Counted from the first letter of the stretch, positions 16,798 through 25,027 are shown. The stretch is 63,200 nt of DNA from Treponema sp. (GCA_017392945.1 JAFOSK010000031.1:1-63200), one strand, 5' to 3'. Made by a program: numbers and translations. Notes: generated by a model not told the origin, from the sequence alone.

Positions 16798-18867
16798 TTA
16801 CAAAATAGAAGCGATCTGCTGACCGTTAGAAATCTGTGTTCCGGCAGCTGCAACAAAGTGAACTTTACCAGCAGCACCAGCCTTGATATCCAATTCCATC
16901 TTCATAGATTCAATGAACATGATTGTCGTATCCGCTGTTACGGTTGCACCTTCTTCTACATTATAGCGAAGAAGTGTCCCAGCAACAGGAGCATTTACAG
17001 GTTTTCCGCCTGAAACCGGAGCAGGAGCAGCTTTTGGCGCAGCAGCTGGTGCAGGAGCGGCAGCCGGAGCAGCCTGAACGGCTCCACCAATCTTTCCAAG
17101 TTCCTGTCCGTTTGCAACCTGACTTCCCGGCTGAACTGTGAATGTAACAACACCGTCACAAGTAGCCTTTACTTCAAGTTCCATTTTCATTGATTCAAGA
17201 ACGATTACTGTATCACCCTTCTTTACTGTGCTTCCAGCAGCAACTGCATGACGGAGCAATGTACCTGCAACAGGAGATTTGATTGCCGTTCCGCCAGAAA
17301 CAACAGGAGCTGCCGCAGGTGCACTTGCAGCAGTAGCAGCCTTAGCTTCACCGAATGATACGTTATAAGCAGTACCGTTTACGTTGATATTGCCCTTTCC
17401 GTCAGAAGTTACATTGTAAGCAGTTCCGTTTACGTTGATTGTATATGAACCGCCGTTAGAAGCTTTAGCTGCAGCAGGAGCTGCTTCCGGCTTTTTACCG
17501 AACGCAGTCATTGCGTCAACCGGACCGTTCTTGCGGCTGGCAAAGAATTTAGGAGCAACATTAGGGAACATTGCATATGTAAGTGCATCTTCGTCAGAAC
17601 CGTCACCACCGTTCTTCTTTGATTCTTCAAGCATTTTGTCCCATTCATTAGGAATTTCATCAGCAGGGCGGCAAGTCATAACTTTGTCCATGTTGTTCTG
17701 TTCAAGAGCTTTCTTTACGAGATCAGCATTTGCATCTGTAGGAAGTTTTCCGAAGCGTCCTGTAATAAGGTTGCGGAAATCCTGAGTCATAGTTGTGTAG
17801 CGTCCCATAAGAACGTTCATAACAGCCTGAGTACCTACAATCTGAGATGTTGGTGTTACAAGAGGAACGTATCCTGCATCCTTGTGAACCTTAGGAAGTT
17901 CTGCAAGTACTTCGTCCATCTTGTCTCCGGCACCCTGCTGTTTAAGCTGGCTTTCGAGGTTAGAAAGCATACCGCCCGGAACCTGAGAAACAAGGATACG
18001 AGTATCTGCACCAAGGAACTTTGATTCAAGTGAAGAATAGTGAGTACGAACTTCGCGGAAGTAAGCTGCAAGTTCAAGAAGAGCCTTTGTATCAAGGCCT
18101 GTATCATATTCTGTACCCTTGAGCATTTCTACGATTGTTTCTGTTGGAGAATGTGAAGTACCCATAGACATAGAAGAAATTGCAGTATCCAGGATGTCTG
18201 CACCTGCTTCAGAAGCCTTAAGGAGTGTAGCAACAGAAAGACCTGTTGTTGCGTGTGAGTGAATTTCTACAGGAAGATCAACCTTTGCCTTAATTGCCTT
18301 TACAAGGTCGTATGCAACATAAGGTTTAAGAAGACCAGACATATCTTTAATACAGATTGAATCTGCACCAAAGTCTGCATATGTTTTTGCAAGTTCAGCA
18401 TATTTTTCAATTGTGTGGAATGGAGTTACGGCATAGGAAATAGCCATCTGAACGTCAACTCCAGATTTTTTAGCAGCCTTTGTTGCGCATTCCATGTTGC
18501 GAGGGTCATTGCAGGCATCAAAAATGCGGAAACAGCCGATACCGTTCTTTGCAGCTGTTTCAACGAACTTTTCTACTACGTCGTCAGCATAGTGACGGTA
18601 GCCCAAAAGGTTCTGTGCGCGCAAAAGCATCATGATTTTGTTATTAGGAAGAGCTGCATGAAGCTTTCTAAGGCGGTCCCAAGGATCTTCATTCAGGAAG
18701 CGGATACATGAATCGTATGTGGCTCCACCCCAACCTTCAATGTATTTATAACCGATTTTATCAAGCATTGGACAAGCAGGAAGCATATCTGCTGTTGTCA
18801 TACGAGTAGCGTGAAGCGACTGATGAGCATCACGGATTGCAAGTTCGGAAATTCCAACTTTTGCCAT
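16798..18867 (-). CDS. oadA: Oxaloacetate decarboxylase alpha-type carboxyltransferase with two biotinyl domains
   Basis: The 689-residue protein has an N-terminal DRE-TIM carboxyltransferase barrel (RDAHQSLHATRM metal/substrate site, KDMSGLLKPY, EIHSHATTGLSVATLL), the conserved carboxylase linker domain to about residue 450, and then Ala/Pro-rich linkers. Two complete biotinyl-lipoyl domains follow, each with ESMKME: the modified lysines are near residues 561 and 656. Family members normally carry one. A short internal duplication (INVNGTAYNV twice near residues 485-515) precedes the first biotinyl domain. In the pump, biotin carries CO2 from oxaloacetate to OadB. Tandem biotinyl domains could raise local carrier concentration or serve two partner enzymes (see the separate carboxyltransferase at 29658). 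GGAGG-type spacing is weak (TAAAATAAATGG context) but the start fits the family N-terminus MAKVGISELAIRDAH. Confidence 0.95.
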   Translation of the reverse strand: MAKVGISELAIRDAHQSLHATRMTTADMLPACPMLDKIGYKYIEGWGGATYDSCIRFLNEDPWDRLRKLHAALPNNKIMMLLRAQNLLGYRHYADDVVEKFVETAAKNGIGCFRIFDACNDPRNMECATKAAKKSGVDVQMAISYAVTPFHTIEKYAELAKTYADFGADSICIKDMSGLLKPYVAYDLVKAIKAKVDLPVEIHSHATTGLSVATLLKASEAGADILDTAISSMSMGTSHSPTETIVEMLKGTEYDTGLDTKALLELAAYFREVRTHYSSLESKFLGADTRILVSQVPGGMLSNLESQLKQQGAGDKMDEVLAELPKVHKDAGYVPLVTPTSQIVGTQAVMNVLMGRYTTMTQDFRNLITGRFGKLPTDANADLVKKALEQNNMDKVMTCRPADEIPNEWDKMLEESKKNGGDGSDEDALTYAMFPNVAPKFFASRKNGPVDAMTAFGKKPEAAPAAAKASNGGSYTINVNGTAYNVTSDGKGNINVNGTAYNVSFGEAKAATAASAPAAAPVVSGGTAIKSPVAGTLLRHAVAAGSTVKKGDTVIVLESMKMELEVKATCDGVVTFTVQPGSQVANGQELGKIGGAVQAAPAAAPAPAAAPKAAPAPVSGGKPVNAPVAGTLLRYNVEEGATVTADTTIMFIESMKMELDIKAGAAGKVHFVAAAGTQISNGQQIASIL

Positions 18868-18886
18868 TTATTTTACCTCTTAATTT

Positions 18887-19156
18887 TTAGACAGATTCTT
18901 TTTCACGAATAGCAGCTGCGATTGCTGCGATAATTGCACCCTGATCCACAGCCGGTGCAACAGCAGCTCCTGCCGAAGGAACAGGTCTGCTAGTTTTACT
19001 TGTTGTTTTTGCATCAGTTTTATCAAGTTTAAAAGCACGTACAAGAGCGTGAAGCAGCCCCATACTTGCAATCATGATAAGTATGAATGAAAATACAACA
19101 ACCATACCAAGCAAAGTCAAAATTCCACTTTGACTAAGCATTTCAGATATTGTCAT
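18887..19156 (-). CDS. oadG: OadG-type small membrane subunit of the decarboxylase pump
   Basis: This 89-residue protein has one N-terminal transmembrane helix (GILTLLGMVVVFSFILIMIASMGLLH) and a hydrophilic C-terminus with an Ala/Pro linker and a final AIIAAIAAAIREKE-like amphipathic helix. That architecture and its position 19 nt before oadA identify it as the gamma subunit that scaffolds alpha on beta. The start at 19154-19156 (MTISEML) has GGAGG 5-9 nt upstream; longer in-frame starts would add a non-conserved tail and are rejected. Confidence 0.85.
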   Translation of the reverse strand: MTISEMLSQSGILTLLGMVVVFSFILIMIASMGLLHALVRAFKLDKTDAKTTSKTSRPVPSAGAAVAPAVDQGAIIAAIAAAIREKESV

Positions 19157-19278
19157 ACATCCTCCTATTGAACTTCGCGTTAGCAACATTGCATTGACTA
19201 CCTGTAGCAGTACAGGCATGCAACGAATTACAGTCTGCAGACAGCAAGACTGCAATGATAAATAACACTCGGATTATA
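19157..19278 (-). promoter_or_regulatory. oadGAB promoter region and leader
   Basis: A TATAAT on the minus strand (19273-19278) would give a leader of about 110 nt. The leader contains a perfect hairpin CCTGTA-CTGC-TACAGG (around 19199-19214) and the pair CAGTCT/AGACTG flanking a GTCTGCAGAC palindrome. No good -35 is visible, so an activator may be needed. This is inference. Confidence 0.4.
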
Positions 19279-19398
19279 CATGTCTTTCCGGCATGAAATT
19301 TTTTCTCAACGGCGAAAAAAACAGCGAGTATAGTATAGAAGAATGGCTTTAGATTTTCAATAACACTAGGAAACAATCCAAAAAAAACTGACACAGAC

Positions 19399-19428
19399 TC
19401 GACAATAATGTTAAGTAGCCTGTATAAT
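19399..19428 (+). promoter_or_regulatory. Predicted leaderless promoter of the 19435 membrane protein gene
   Basis: TCGACA (19399-19404) and a perfect TATAAT (19423-19428) are 18 nt apart, with the ATG 6 nt downstream of the -10 and no ribosome binding site. Confidence 0.55.
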
Positions 19429-19434
19429 GGAAAC

Positions 19435-20133
19435 ATGTCTGTGCTGTACATACTTTTTTTTGTTTTCAGCGGTCTTTTTACCGCATCTACTATCCTTAAT
19501 ATAATTGCCTGCGGAAAAAAAATCAGGGTTATGGAATATATCTGCCGCCCTGCCCAATACGTTTTTATGCTTGCGGCCGAACTCATGGTGCTTATTCCAA
19601 GGATTCCTGATTCAATCCATATAATTGCAGCACTTTCTTTTTCTGTTGCCTCTACAATGGCAAGTTCGTGTATTCTGCTTTTTCCTAAAAAGAGGAAGCT
19701 TCTTGTAACAAGCATTTCACTGCTAATACTAAGCTATCTGAGTTTCATTCACATTATAGGTCCCTCATTCATCCTGTTCAGCCTTCCGGGAGCAGCAACA
19801 GCCTGCACTATAACTGTATATGTGTTAATACTCACCCTGTACTATTTTTTCGTTACAGATACTCGAAACATTATAAAGTCTATAGCCGTGATACTTCTTA
19901 TGGTTCCGATTATAATCATGCATTACGGTTCGCTTTTAACTCTTTTTGGACAGCCAAGACTTTATTCAATTCTGCTTACAGCAGGAAGCACCGTTCTTAT
20001 AATTTCGCAGGTAATGACTTCAAGGGGATTTTTCAAAAGAACTTCAGACAACGAACGGCTTATTAAGCGTATAATTCAGATGGTCGGCCTGCTTTTTGTA
20101 ACTGCCGGCTTTACAGTAATGGTGTGCGTATAA
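19435..20133 (+). CDS. Polytopic membrane protein, possibly YhhN/lysoplasmalogenase-like
   Basis: The 232-residue product consists of about seven or eight hydrophobic helices with short loops and ends in a TAGFTVMVCV helix. The distribution of helices and the RPAQYVFMLAAELMVLIPR segment recall the YhhN/TMEM86 family, but the conserved acidic residues of lysoplasmalogenases (GDxxL, D in later helices) are not evident, so the match is tentative. The ATG at 19435 is preferred over one at 19408 because the latter would put the likely -10 inside the coding sequence and neither has a Shine-Dalgarno site. It is transcribed divergently from oadGAB and ends just before an inverted-repeat element. Confidence 0.7.
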   Translation: MSVLYILFFVFSGLFTASTILNIIACGKKIRVMEYICRPAQYVFMLAAELMVLIPRIPDSIHIIAALSFSVASTMASSCILLFPKKRKLLVTSISLLILSYLSFIHIIGPSFILFSLPGAATACTITVYVLILTLYYFFVTDTRNIIKSIAVILLMVPIIIMHYGSLLTLFGQPRLYSILLTAGSTVLIISQVMTSRGFFKRTSDNERLIKRIIQMVGLLFVTAGFTVMVCV

Positions 20134-20145
20134 ATAAAAAAATGC

Positions 20146-20289
20146 AAAAAAAGGAGCTGACTAATAAGTTCAGTACATGCGGTCATTGAGCCTGTCGAAA
20201 TCTGTAAATATTGCGAAAGCAACTTCCTTGCAGGTGGTTTCGAGAGCCTCAACCACCACAATTCGAACTAATTAGTCAGCCCCTTTTTT
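20146..20289. repeat. 144-bp element with 25-bp terminal inverted repeats, probable bidirectional terminator
   Basis: The left end AAAAAAAGGAGCTGACTAAT (20146-20165, continuing AAGTTC) and the right end GAACTAATTAGTCAGCCCC then TTTTTT (20265-20289) are inverted repeats with two mismatches. They sit exactly between two convergent genes and have A/T runs on both outer sides, as expected for a two-way terminator. The interior carries the 25-nt palindrome at 20233-20257 and a GAGCCTGTCGAAA word, so it may be a miniature mobile/REP-like element adopted as terminator. Confidence 0.65.
20233..20257. repeat. 25-nt palindromic element with conserved loop
   Basis: Arms GGTGGTT and AACCACC flank loop TCGAGAGCCTC. 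Geometry and loop pattern are the same as the element at 5752-5776. Confidence 0.6.
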
Positions 20290-20298
20290 ATAACTTAC

Positions 20299-22026
20299 TT
20301 ATGATTTTTTAGCAGAATGCTTTGCGAATGTCCTTATTCCTTCTATAACAAGGACAACTGCAAGACCTGCCATTGCAGCAGCAAATACAAACTGGAACCA
20401 GTGACCCCACATAGGTCCCTGTCCTTGTGCGGCACCTGTAAAAATCTTAATCTTGACGATGATAGTCCTTACAAGCTGTGTAAGGGTTGCAGCAAGCATG
20501 AATACAGTCGGGATGAAGAACATCTTGTTATTCTTTCCAACTTCGCCAAGCCATGCGGCAACTGCCATAAGAGCAATTCCTGCAAGAAGCTGGTTTGCTG
20601 CACCAAAAAGTCCCCAAATCTGGCTGAGTGAAAGACCACCCAGAATACATCCTGTAACAACCATGAGCGCAGTTCCAAAAAGAGGGAATGCAAGAACCTT
20701 GCGAATTCCCTTTGCATCTTTGTATGAAGTCTGTCCATCCTTAAGAAAAAGTTCAGAAAACATAAAGCGGCTTAAGCGTGTACCTGTATCAAGAGAAGTC
20801 AGGGCAAATACAGAAACTGCAAGAGTAAGAAGAGCATAGATGGCATTATTTGAATCCGTAAGTCCGAACATCTTGGAAATACCAAGCGCAAATGCTACCG
20901 GAGGAGCACCAGCAAATGCACCGTTTTTAATAAAGTCGCTTGAAACCATTCCAAGCGCCACAAGAGAAAGAATACCGAGCGCAGATTCAATAAGCATTGA
21001 GCCGTAACTGATAGCCTTTGCATGGCGTTCATTGTCCAGCTGCTTTGAAGTTGTACCGCTAGAAATAAGCGAATGAAAGCCGGAACAGGCACCGCACGCA
21101 ACGGTAATAAAAAGAGCCGGGAACATCGGCCCGATCTTTGTTGTCCATCCTGTAAAAGCAGGAAGCTCAAAAGAAGAATTTCCTGTAACGGCAGAAACTA
21201 CAACTCCAATAAATCCAAGTGCCATCATTGCGTACAAGAGATAAGAAGAAAGATAATCTCTTGGCTGAAGCAAAATCCAGACCGGAACAAGAGAAGCAAC
21301 TGTAATGTAAACACCGATAAAAACAATCCACGCAGTTCGGCTCATCGCAAAGCCAAAGTTCAGACCGATTACAACGGCAGCAACAACACCGGCAAGACCG
21401 ATTGCAGTAGCATAGCGAGTCCTCAATCCAAAGCGGCTTGTAAGAATTCCGTATCCAACAGCGAGGACAATAAAGAGAAGGGAAATCATTGCTGTTGACT
21501 GAGGACCATTAGGATTCTTAACGATTCCAAACGGAACAGATTCTCCAGCAGCTGCTACAGTAGCAAAAGTACCTGCAACAACATTTACAAAAGAAGCAAT
21601 TACAAGAATCAATACAAGAAGCGCAAATAAAAGGAAAAGTTTTTTAGAAGTCTTACCCATTGAATCCCTGATGATTTCGCCGACAGACTTTCCTTCATGT
21701 CGGGCAGATGCAAACAGGGAACCAAAATCCTGAAGTCCACCAAAGAAAATACCACCAATTACACACCAGAGAAAAACCGGAACCCAGCCAAATGCTGCGG
21801 CCATTATCGGTCCGTTAATAGGCCCTGCTCCCGCAATTGAAGAAAAGTGATGTCCCATTAAAACTGCCGGTTTAGCAGCCACATAATCAACACCGTCTGC
21901 CTTTTCGTATGCAGGCGTTTTTTTGGATGGATCAATACCCCATTGCTTTGCAAGCCAAGAGCCGTATGTAACATAGCCAATGAAAAGCAAGGCAACGGCA
22001 GCAATGATTATTAATAACGCTGTCAT
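20299..22026 (-). CDS. cstA: CstA-family carbon starvation/pyruvate (peptide) transporter
   Basis: This 575-residue inner-membrane transporter has about 16 hydrophobic segments. CstA-family hallmarks are YGSWLAKQWGIDPSKKTPAY, VDYVAAKPAVLMGHHFSSIAGAGPI (the highly conserved loop), NGPIMAAAFGWVPVFLWCVIG, ARHEGKSVGEIIRDSMG, ACGACSGFHSLISSGTTSKQL and the C-terminal LFGAANQLLAGIALM. Characterised members (CstA, BtsT) import pyruvate with H+ or peptides. The length (575) is nearer to the short Gram-positive-like form than to E. coli CstA (701). It is the last of four same-strand genes beginning with lysC; AGGGGG lies 10 nt before its ATG. The terminal inverted repeats at 20146-20289 follow its stop. 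Confidence 0.92.
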   Translation of the reverse strand: MTALLIIIAAVALLFIGYVTYGSWLAKQWGIDPSKKTPAYEKADGVDYVAAKPAVLMGHHFSSIAGAGPINGPIMAAAFGWVPVFLWCVIGGIFFGGLQDFGSLFASARHEGKSVGEIIRDSMGKTSKKLFLLFALLVLILVIASFVNVVAGTFATVAAAGESVPFGIVKNPNGPQSTAMISLLFIVLAVGYGILTSRFGLRTRYATAIGLAGVVAAVVIGLNFGFAMSRTAWIVFIGVYITVASLVPVWILLQPRDYLSSYLLYAMMALGFIGVVVSAVTGNSSFELPAFTGWTTKIGPMFPALFITVACGACSGFHSLISSGTTSKQLDNERHAKAISYGSMLIESALGILSLVALGMVSSDFIKNGAFAGAPPVAFALGISKMFGLTDSNNAIYALLTLAVSVFALTSLDTGTRLSRFMFSELFLKDGQTSYKDAKGIRKVLAFPLFGTALMVVTGCILGGLSLSQIWGLFGAANQLLAGIALMAVAAWLGEVGKNNKMFFIPTVFMLAATLTQLVRTIIVKIKIFTGAAQGQGPMWGHWFQFVFAAAMAGLAVVLVIEGIRTFAKHSAKKS

Positions 22027-22054
22027 TTTAGTTCTACCCCCTGTTCAGCATTTT

Positions 22055-22645
22055 TTATAGATTCCCCACAAGTTTCTTTAAGTCCGCACCGCGCCTGTTA
22101 GTCACCGTACGCCCCGTAGAAGCTTCGTAGGCTAATAACCTGAATCCACTCCAGCCGTAAAGGCCAAAAGCATAAGATTTATAATAGTTAAGTTGCTTTA
22201 TTTTCTTTAACGCTTCCGACGAAATCCTATCTGCAAACAGGACAAGCGTTACATCAGAATTTCTGTGACCATAATAAGGCGAAACCCTGGAAAGCCCCCT
22301 TTCCCATGCCGCAGCCGCAATTTCTTCCAGTTTTGCACAGGATAGACAAACAGAAACGGGTTCCGCACAATCATCATGCAGAACCCGCTCATTATGGTCA
22401 TAACATTTATTGCAATCATTCATTTTTTCGTCATCACAGGAACCGCAATTACTGCAATCACAGAAAAAAACAAAGTCATTTGAATCGATATCCGCAACCT
22501 TTGCAGACTTAACCAGAAAATACTGCTCGATATGCGACTTAAAAACGGCTTCAGCACAAAAAGGCCCCTCGATATTTTCCGTAGAAATATCGTAGTACCT
22601 GCTAAAAGCATTTATAATCTTTTCAAATATACCGTTGCCGTTCAT
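22055..22645 (-). CDS. Cysteine-rich protein of unknown function
   Basis: I do not recognise this 196-residue soluble protein. Residues 62-103 contain nine cysteines (positions about 62, 64, 67, 70, 78, 81, 93, 100, 103) and two histidines, arranged as CDCSNCGSC, CNKC and CLSC. This could bind zinc or an iron-sulfur cluster, or act in disulfide/metallothionein-like chemistry. The C-terminal half (VTLVLFADRISSEALKKIKQ ... GLYGWSGFRLLAYE) looks like a folded alpha/beta domain. It lies 9 nt downstream of dapB and 28 nt upstream of cstA on the same strand. There is no signal peptide. Functional class is open. Confidence 0.75.
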   Translation of the reverse strand: MNGNGIFEKIINAFSRYYDISTENIEGPFCAEAVFKSHIEQYFLVKSAKVADIDSNDFVFFCDCSNCGSCDDEKMNDCNKCYDHNERVLHDDCAEPVSVCLSCAKLEEIAAAAWERGLSRVSPYYGHRNSDVTLVLFADRISSEALKKIKQLNYYKSYAFGLYGWSGFRLLAYEASTGRTVTNRRGADLKKLVGNL

Positions 22646-22654
22646 ACCACTTTA

Positions 22655-23434
22655 TCAGAACAAATCTTCCATCCCGTAAAGATTACCCTTAGTCAGGCGA
22701 CCGGTCTTCAATCCATTAGAAAGACGTTCAAGGGCATGCACAGAACCCATTGCAAAACCTTCGCGGCTTCGTGCCCTATGCGTAATTTCAATTGTATCAG
22801 CCTTGCTGTCAAAGAATACTGTATGAGTACCAGGAATTGAACCGCAGCGTGTAGAAGAAACATGCAGCTGGTTCGGCTGAGGACGTTCATGGAATGCGTC
22901 AGTTACAATCTGATCCTTCTTTTTTGTATTGTCCAAAATAACCTTTGCAATAGTAAGAGCCGTTCCAGAAGGACTGTCCGCCTTCTGGTTGTGGTGAGCC
23001 TCCCAAGTTGCAATATCGTATTCAGGATATTCTTCCAAAACCTTAACAGCCTCTGCAATAATCTTGTAAAGCATGTTTACGCCAATCGAAAAATTAGAAG
23101 AGGTCATAATGGTTCCGCCACAAGAAGCAGCAAATTCAGCAACTTCCTTATGCTTGTCGTTCCAGCCTGTAGTCCCAACGACAACCGGGAGTCCCAGCGG
23201 AAGCAAAGCCTTTATATTTCCCATTACAGCAGTAGGATGACTGAATTCAATAACACCTTCAGCACCGCTTGATTTTACAGCGCGGGCAACAGCCTCATAA
23301 TCACCGGCAGCAACCTTAGCAGTTGCATCTTCAGAAACAACATCAACAGTAGCAACGACCTCGTGACCAAGAGATTTAGCACAGGATTCTATCATATGCC
23401 CCATTTTTCCATAACCAACAAGCGCAATCTTCAT
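22655..23434 (-). CDS. dapB: 4-hydroxy-tetrahydrodipicolinate reductase
   Basis: DapB reduces the DapA product using NAD(P)H in the diaminopimelate/lysine pathway. The 259-residue protein begins MKIALVGYGKMGHMIE (Rossmann GxGxMG). It has EFSHPTAV, VVGTTGWND, SSNFSIGVNMLYKII, the family signature ATWEAHHNQKADSPSGTALT (catalytic His and Lys) and the C-terminal ARSREGFAMGSVHAL. The start at 23432-23434 is at the conserved N-terminus with an AGGGGG/AAGG region just upstream; a longer in-frame start would add 39 unconserved residues. It follows lysC by 28 nt. Confidence 0.95.
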   Translation of the reverse strand: MKIALVGYGKMGHMIESCAKSLGHEVVATVDVVSEDATAKVAAGDYEAVARAVKSSGAEGVIEFSHPTAVMGNIKALLPLGLPVVVGTTGWNDKHKEVAEFAASCGGTIMTSSNFSIGVNMLYKIIAEAVKVLEEYPEYDIATWEAHHNQKADSPSGTALTIAKVILDNTKKKDQIVTDAFHERPQPNQLHVSSTRCGSIPGTHTVFFDSKADTIEITHRARSREGFAMGSVHALERLSNGLKTGRLTKGNLYGMEDLF

Positions 23435-23462
23435 ACCTTGCCCCCTCAAATTTTTAAAAGAA

Positions 23463-24788
23463 TTAACCGAAATAAGCCTTATGCAGAATCTGCACAGTGC
23501 GGTCAGCCTCGGACTCTTCAACAAGCACCGAAATATTAACCTTTGAAGCACCCTGGCTTATCATCTGAACATTAATTCCCTCATCAGCAAGTGCACTGAA
23601 GCCAGAAGCAAGAATTGCAGAAGAATGAGCAACATCACAGATTACAGTAACAATTGCCTTTCCCGGGCGAAGCTTAACGTCTGCAACACGCGCAAGGTCT
23701 TCTACAAGCCCTGAAAGATCTTTCTTAGTATTTACAGTACATGAAACAGAAACTTCAGAAGTAGAAATTACATCAATACTGACATTCCATTTCAAGAACT
23801 GATTAAATATGTGCGCAAGAAATCCAGAAGCACCAAGCATTCTTGTAGAAACAATATCAAATATCTGAACATGTTTAACAGAAGTAATGGCGCATACAGG
23901 AGGAACCTTTCCTGCATGATTTTCAACAATCAAAGTTCCAGGACTTGAAATATTATAGGAATTCTTTACGCGAACCGGAGTTCCGCTCTTGCGTACCGGC
24001 AGCATAGAACGAGGATGCAATACCTGCGAACCGAACATAGCAAGTTCCTGCGCTTCTTCATAAGTAACTTCAGGAACAGGCTTTGCTTCTTTTACAACGC
24101 GCGGATCAGTAGTAAGGATACCGTCAACATCCTTCCATGTCTGAACTTCATCAGCCTTCATTGCTGCACCAATCATAGTAGCAGTCAAATCCGAACCACC
24201 GCGTCCAAGAGTAGTAATGATTCCGTTTTTATCCTTGGCAATAAATCCTGTTACAATCGGAATTGCGCTATCCTTACCTTCCTTGTATGAAGTTAAATGC
24301 TCAGGGATATTTTCCCACACTTCATCAAGAAGTTCTGCACTCATATAGTTAGAATCGCTTACAAATCCAACATCCCATGCATCATAAAATTTAGCGTCAA
24401 TTCCTTCACTCTTAAGGTAAGCCGCCATCATGCGTACAGACATGCGTTCACCAAAAGAAACAAGGTAATCGCGGCTTCTCTTACTGATTTCTTTAAGCAT
24501 GGAAATTCCAGTCAAAAGCTGTTTAAGTTCATCCAAAAGCGCGCGGATTGTTTCAATATTAATTCCAAGTTCCGCAGCTGTATCTTCGTGAAGTTTTGCA
24601 ACACCGGCAACATCAACTTTTCCAGATACGGCAAGATCTGCTGCTTCCAAAAGATGATCTGTGGTATCGCCCATGGCACTTAAAACCACAACCGGTCGCT
24701 GTTCTTTATATGCCTTAATAATTGAGGCAACGTGTTTAATTCTTTCTGCATTGGCAACTGAAGAGCCGCCGAATTTCATAACTATCAT
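23463..24788 (-). CDS. lysC: Aspartate kinase (monofunctional, ACT domains)
   Basis: This 441-residue enzyme phosphorylates aspartate at the entry of the Lys/DAP/Thr/Met pathway. Motifs are the N-terminal KFGGSSVANAERI, the SFGERMSVRMMAAYL substrate segment, GFIAKDKNGIITTLGRGGSDL, QTWKDVDGILTTDPRVV, and the FGSQVLHPRSM region. Two C-terminal ACT domains follow (GFLAHIF...SIDVISTSEVSVSC and ILASGFSALADEGINVQMISQGASKVNIS), implying feedback control. Length matches monofunctional class III-like aspartokinases. It heads a unit with dapB, the Cys-rich gene and cstA. It has no Shine-Dalgarno site; a TATTTT -10 lies 6 nt before the ATG. No lysine riboswitch is present upstream. Confidence 0.96.
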   Translation of the reverse strand: MIVMKFGGSSVANAERIKHVASIIKAYKEQRPVVVLSAMGDTTDHLLEAADLAVSGKVDVAGVAKLHEDTAAELGINIETIRALLDELKQLLTGISMLKEISKRSRDYLVSFGERMSVRMMAAYLKSEGIDAKFYDAWDVGFVSDSNYMSAELLDEVWENIPEHLTSYKEGKDSAIPIVTGFIAKDKNGIITTLGRGGSDLTATMIGAAMKADEVQTWKDVDGILTTDPRVVKEAKPVPEVTYEEAQELAMFGSQVLHPRSMLPVRKSGTPVRVKNSYNISSPGTLIVENHAGKVPPVCAITSVKHVQIFDIVSTRMLGASGFLAHIFNQFLKWNVSIDVISTSEVSVSCTVNTKKDLSGLVEDLARVADVKLRPGKAIVTVICDVAHSSAILASGFSALADEGINVQMISQGASKVNISVLVEESEADRTVQILHKAYFG

Positions 24789-24794
24789 ATTAAT

Positions 24795-24823
24795 AAAATA
24801 GCGATTTTTGTATATTTATGCAA
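24795..24823 (-). promoter_or_regulatory. Predicted leaderless promoter of lysC
   Basis: Minus-strand TTGCAT (24818-24823) and TATTTT (24795-24800) are separated by 17 nt. The ATG is 6 nt from the -10. Confidence 0.55.
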
Positions 24824-24840
24824 TTTCATTTTAAATTTTA

Positions 24841-24990
24841 GGGCGCCAGATATTCCGCAAAGGGTGTTCCGCCGTTCCCTTACGGTCAGCCGCTTCACTC
24901 ATTCCGGCCCGTAAACCAAGCCTCCATTCGTTCCAGTGGCCGTACCACGCCTGCGGCTCCGTACGCGGCTCCATACCCTAGCGCATCCCC
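24841..24990. other. GC-rich non-coding block
   Basis: This stretch between lysC and the RNase gene is much richer in G and C than the A/T-rich spacer on either side. It contains several short palindromic words (CTGCGGCTCCG, GTACGCGGC) and has no plausible reading frame. It may be a relic or dispersed element; I found no second copy in this window. Confidence 0.5.
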
Positions 24991-25015
24991 ACTTCATTTT
25001 TATGTTGTTTTCCAT

Positions 25016-25021
25016 TATATT
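25016..25021 (+). promoter_or_regulatory. Predicted -10 of the RNase gene (leaderless)
   Basis: TATATT (25016-25021) is followed by six nucleotides and the ATG at 25028. The -35 region is poor and there is no Shine-Dalgarno sequence. Confidence 0.4.
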
Positions 25022-25027
25022 TAATAC

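Noticed and set aside
19143-19715. 190-codon minus-strand frame across the oadG promoter and 19435 gene
   Set aside because: It overlaps a well-supported membrane protein gene antisense and the divergent promoter region, with no family match.
20317-20839. Plus-strand Cys/Lys-rich frames opposite cstA
   Set aside because: These are shadows of a clear CstA coding sequence with strong membrane-protein codon pattern on the minus strand.
24789-25027. Lysine riboswitch before lysC
   Set aside because: lysC has a TATTTT box 6 nt from its ATG, leaving no leader, and no L-box motifs are seen.
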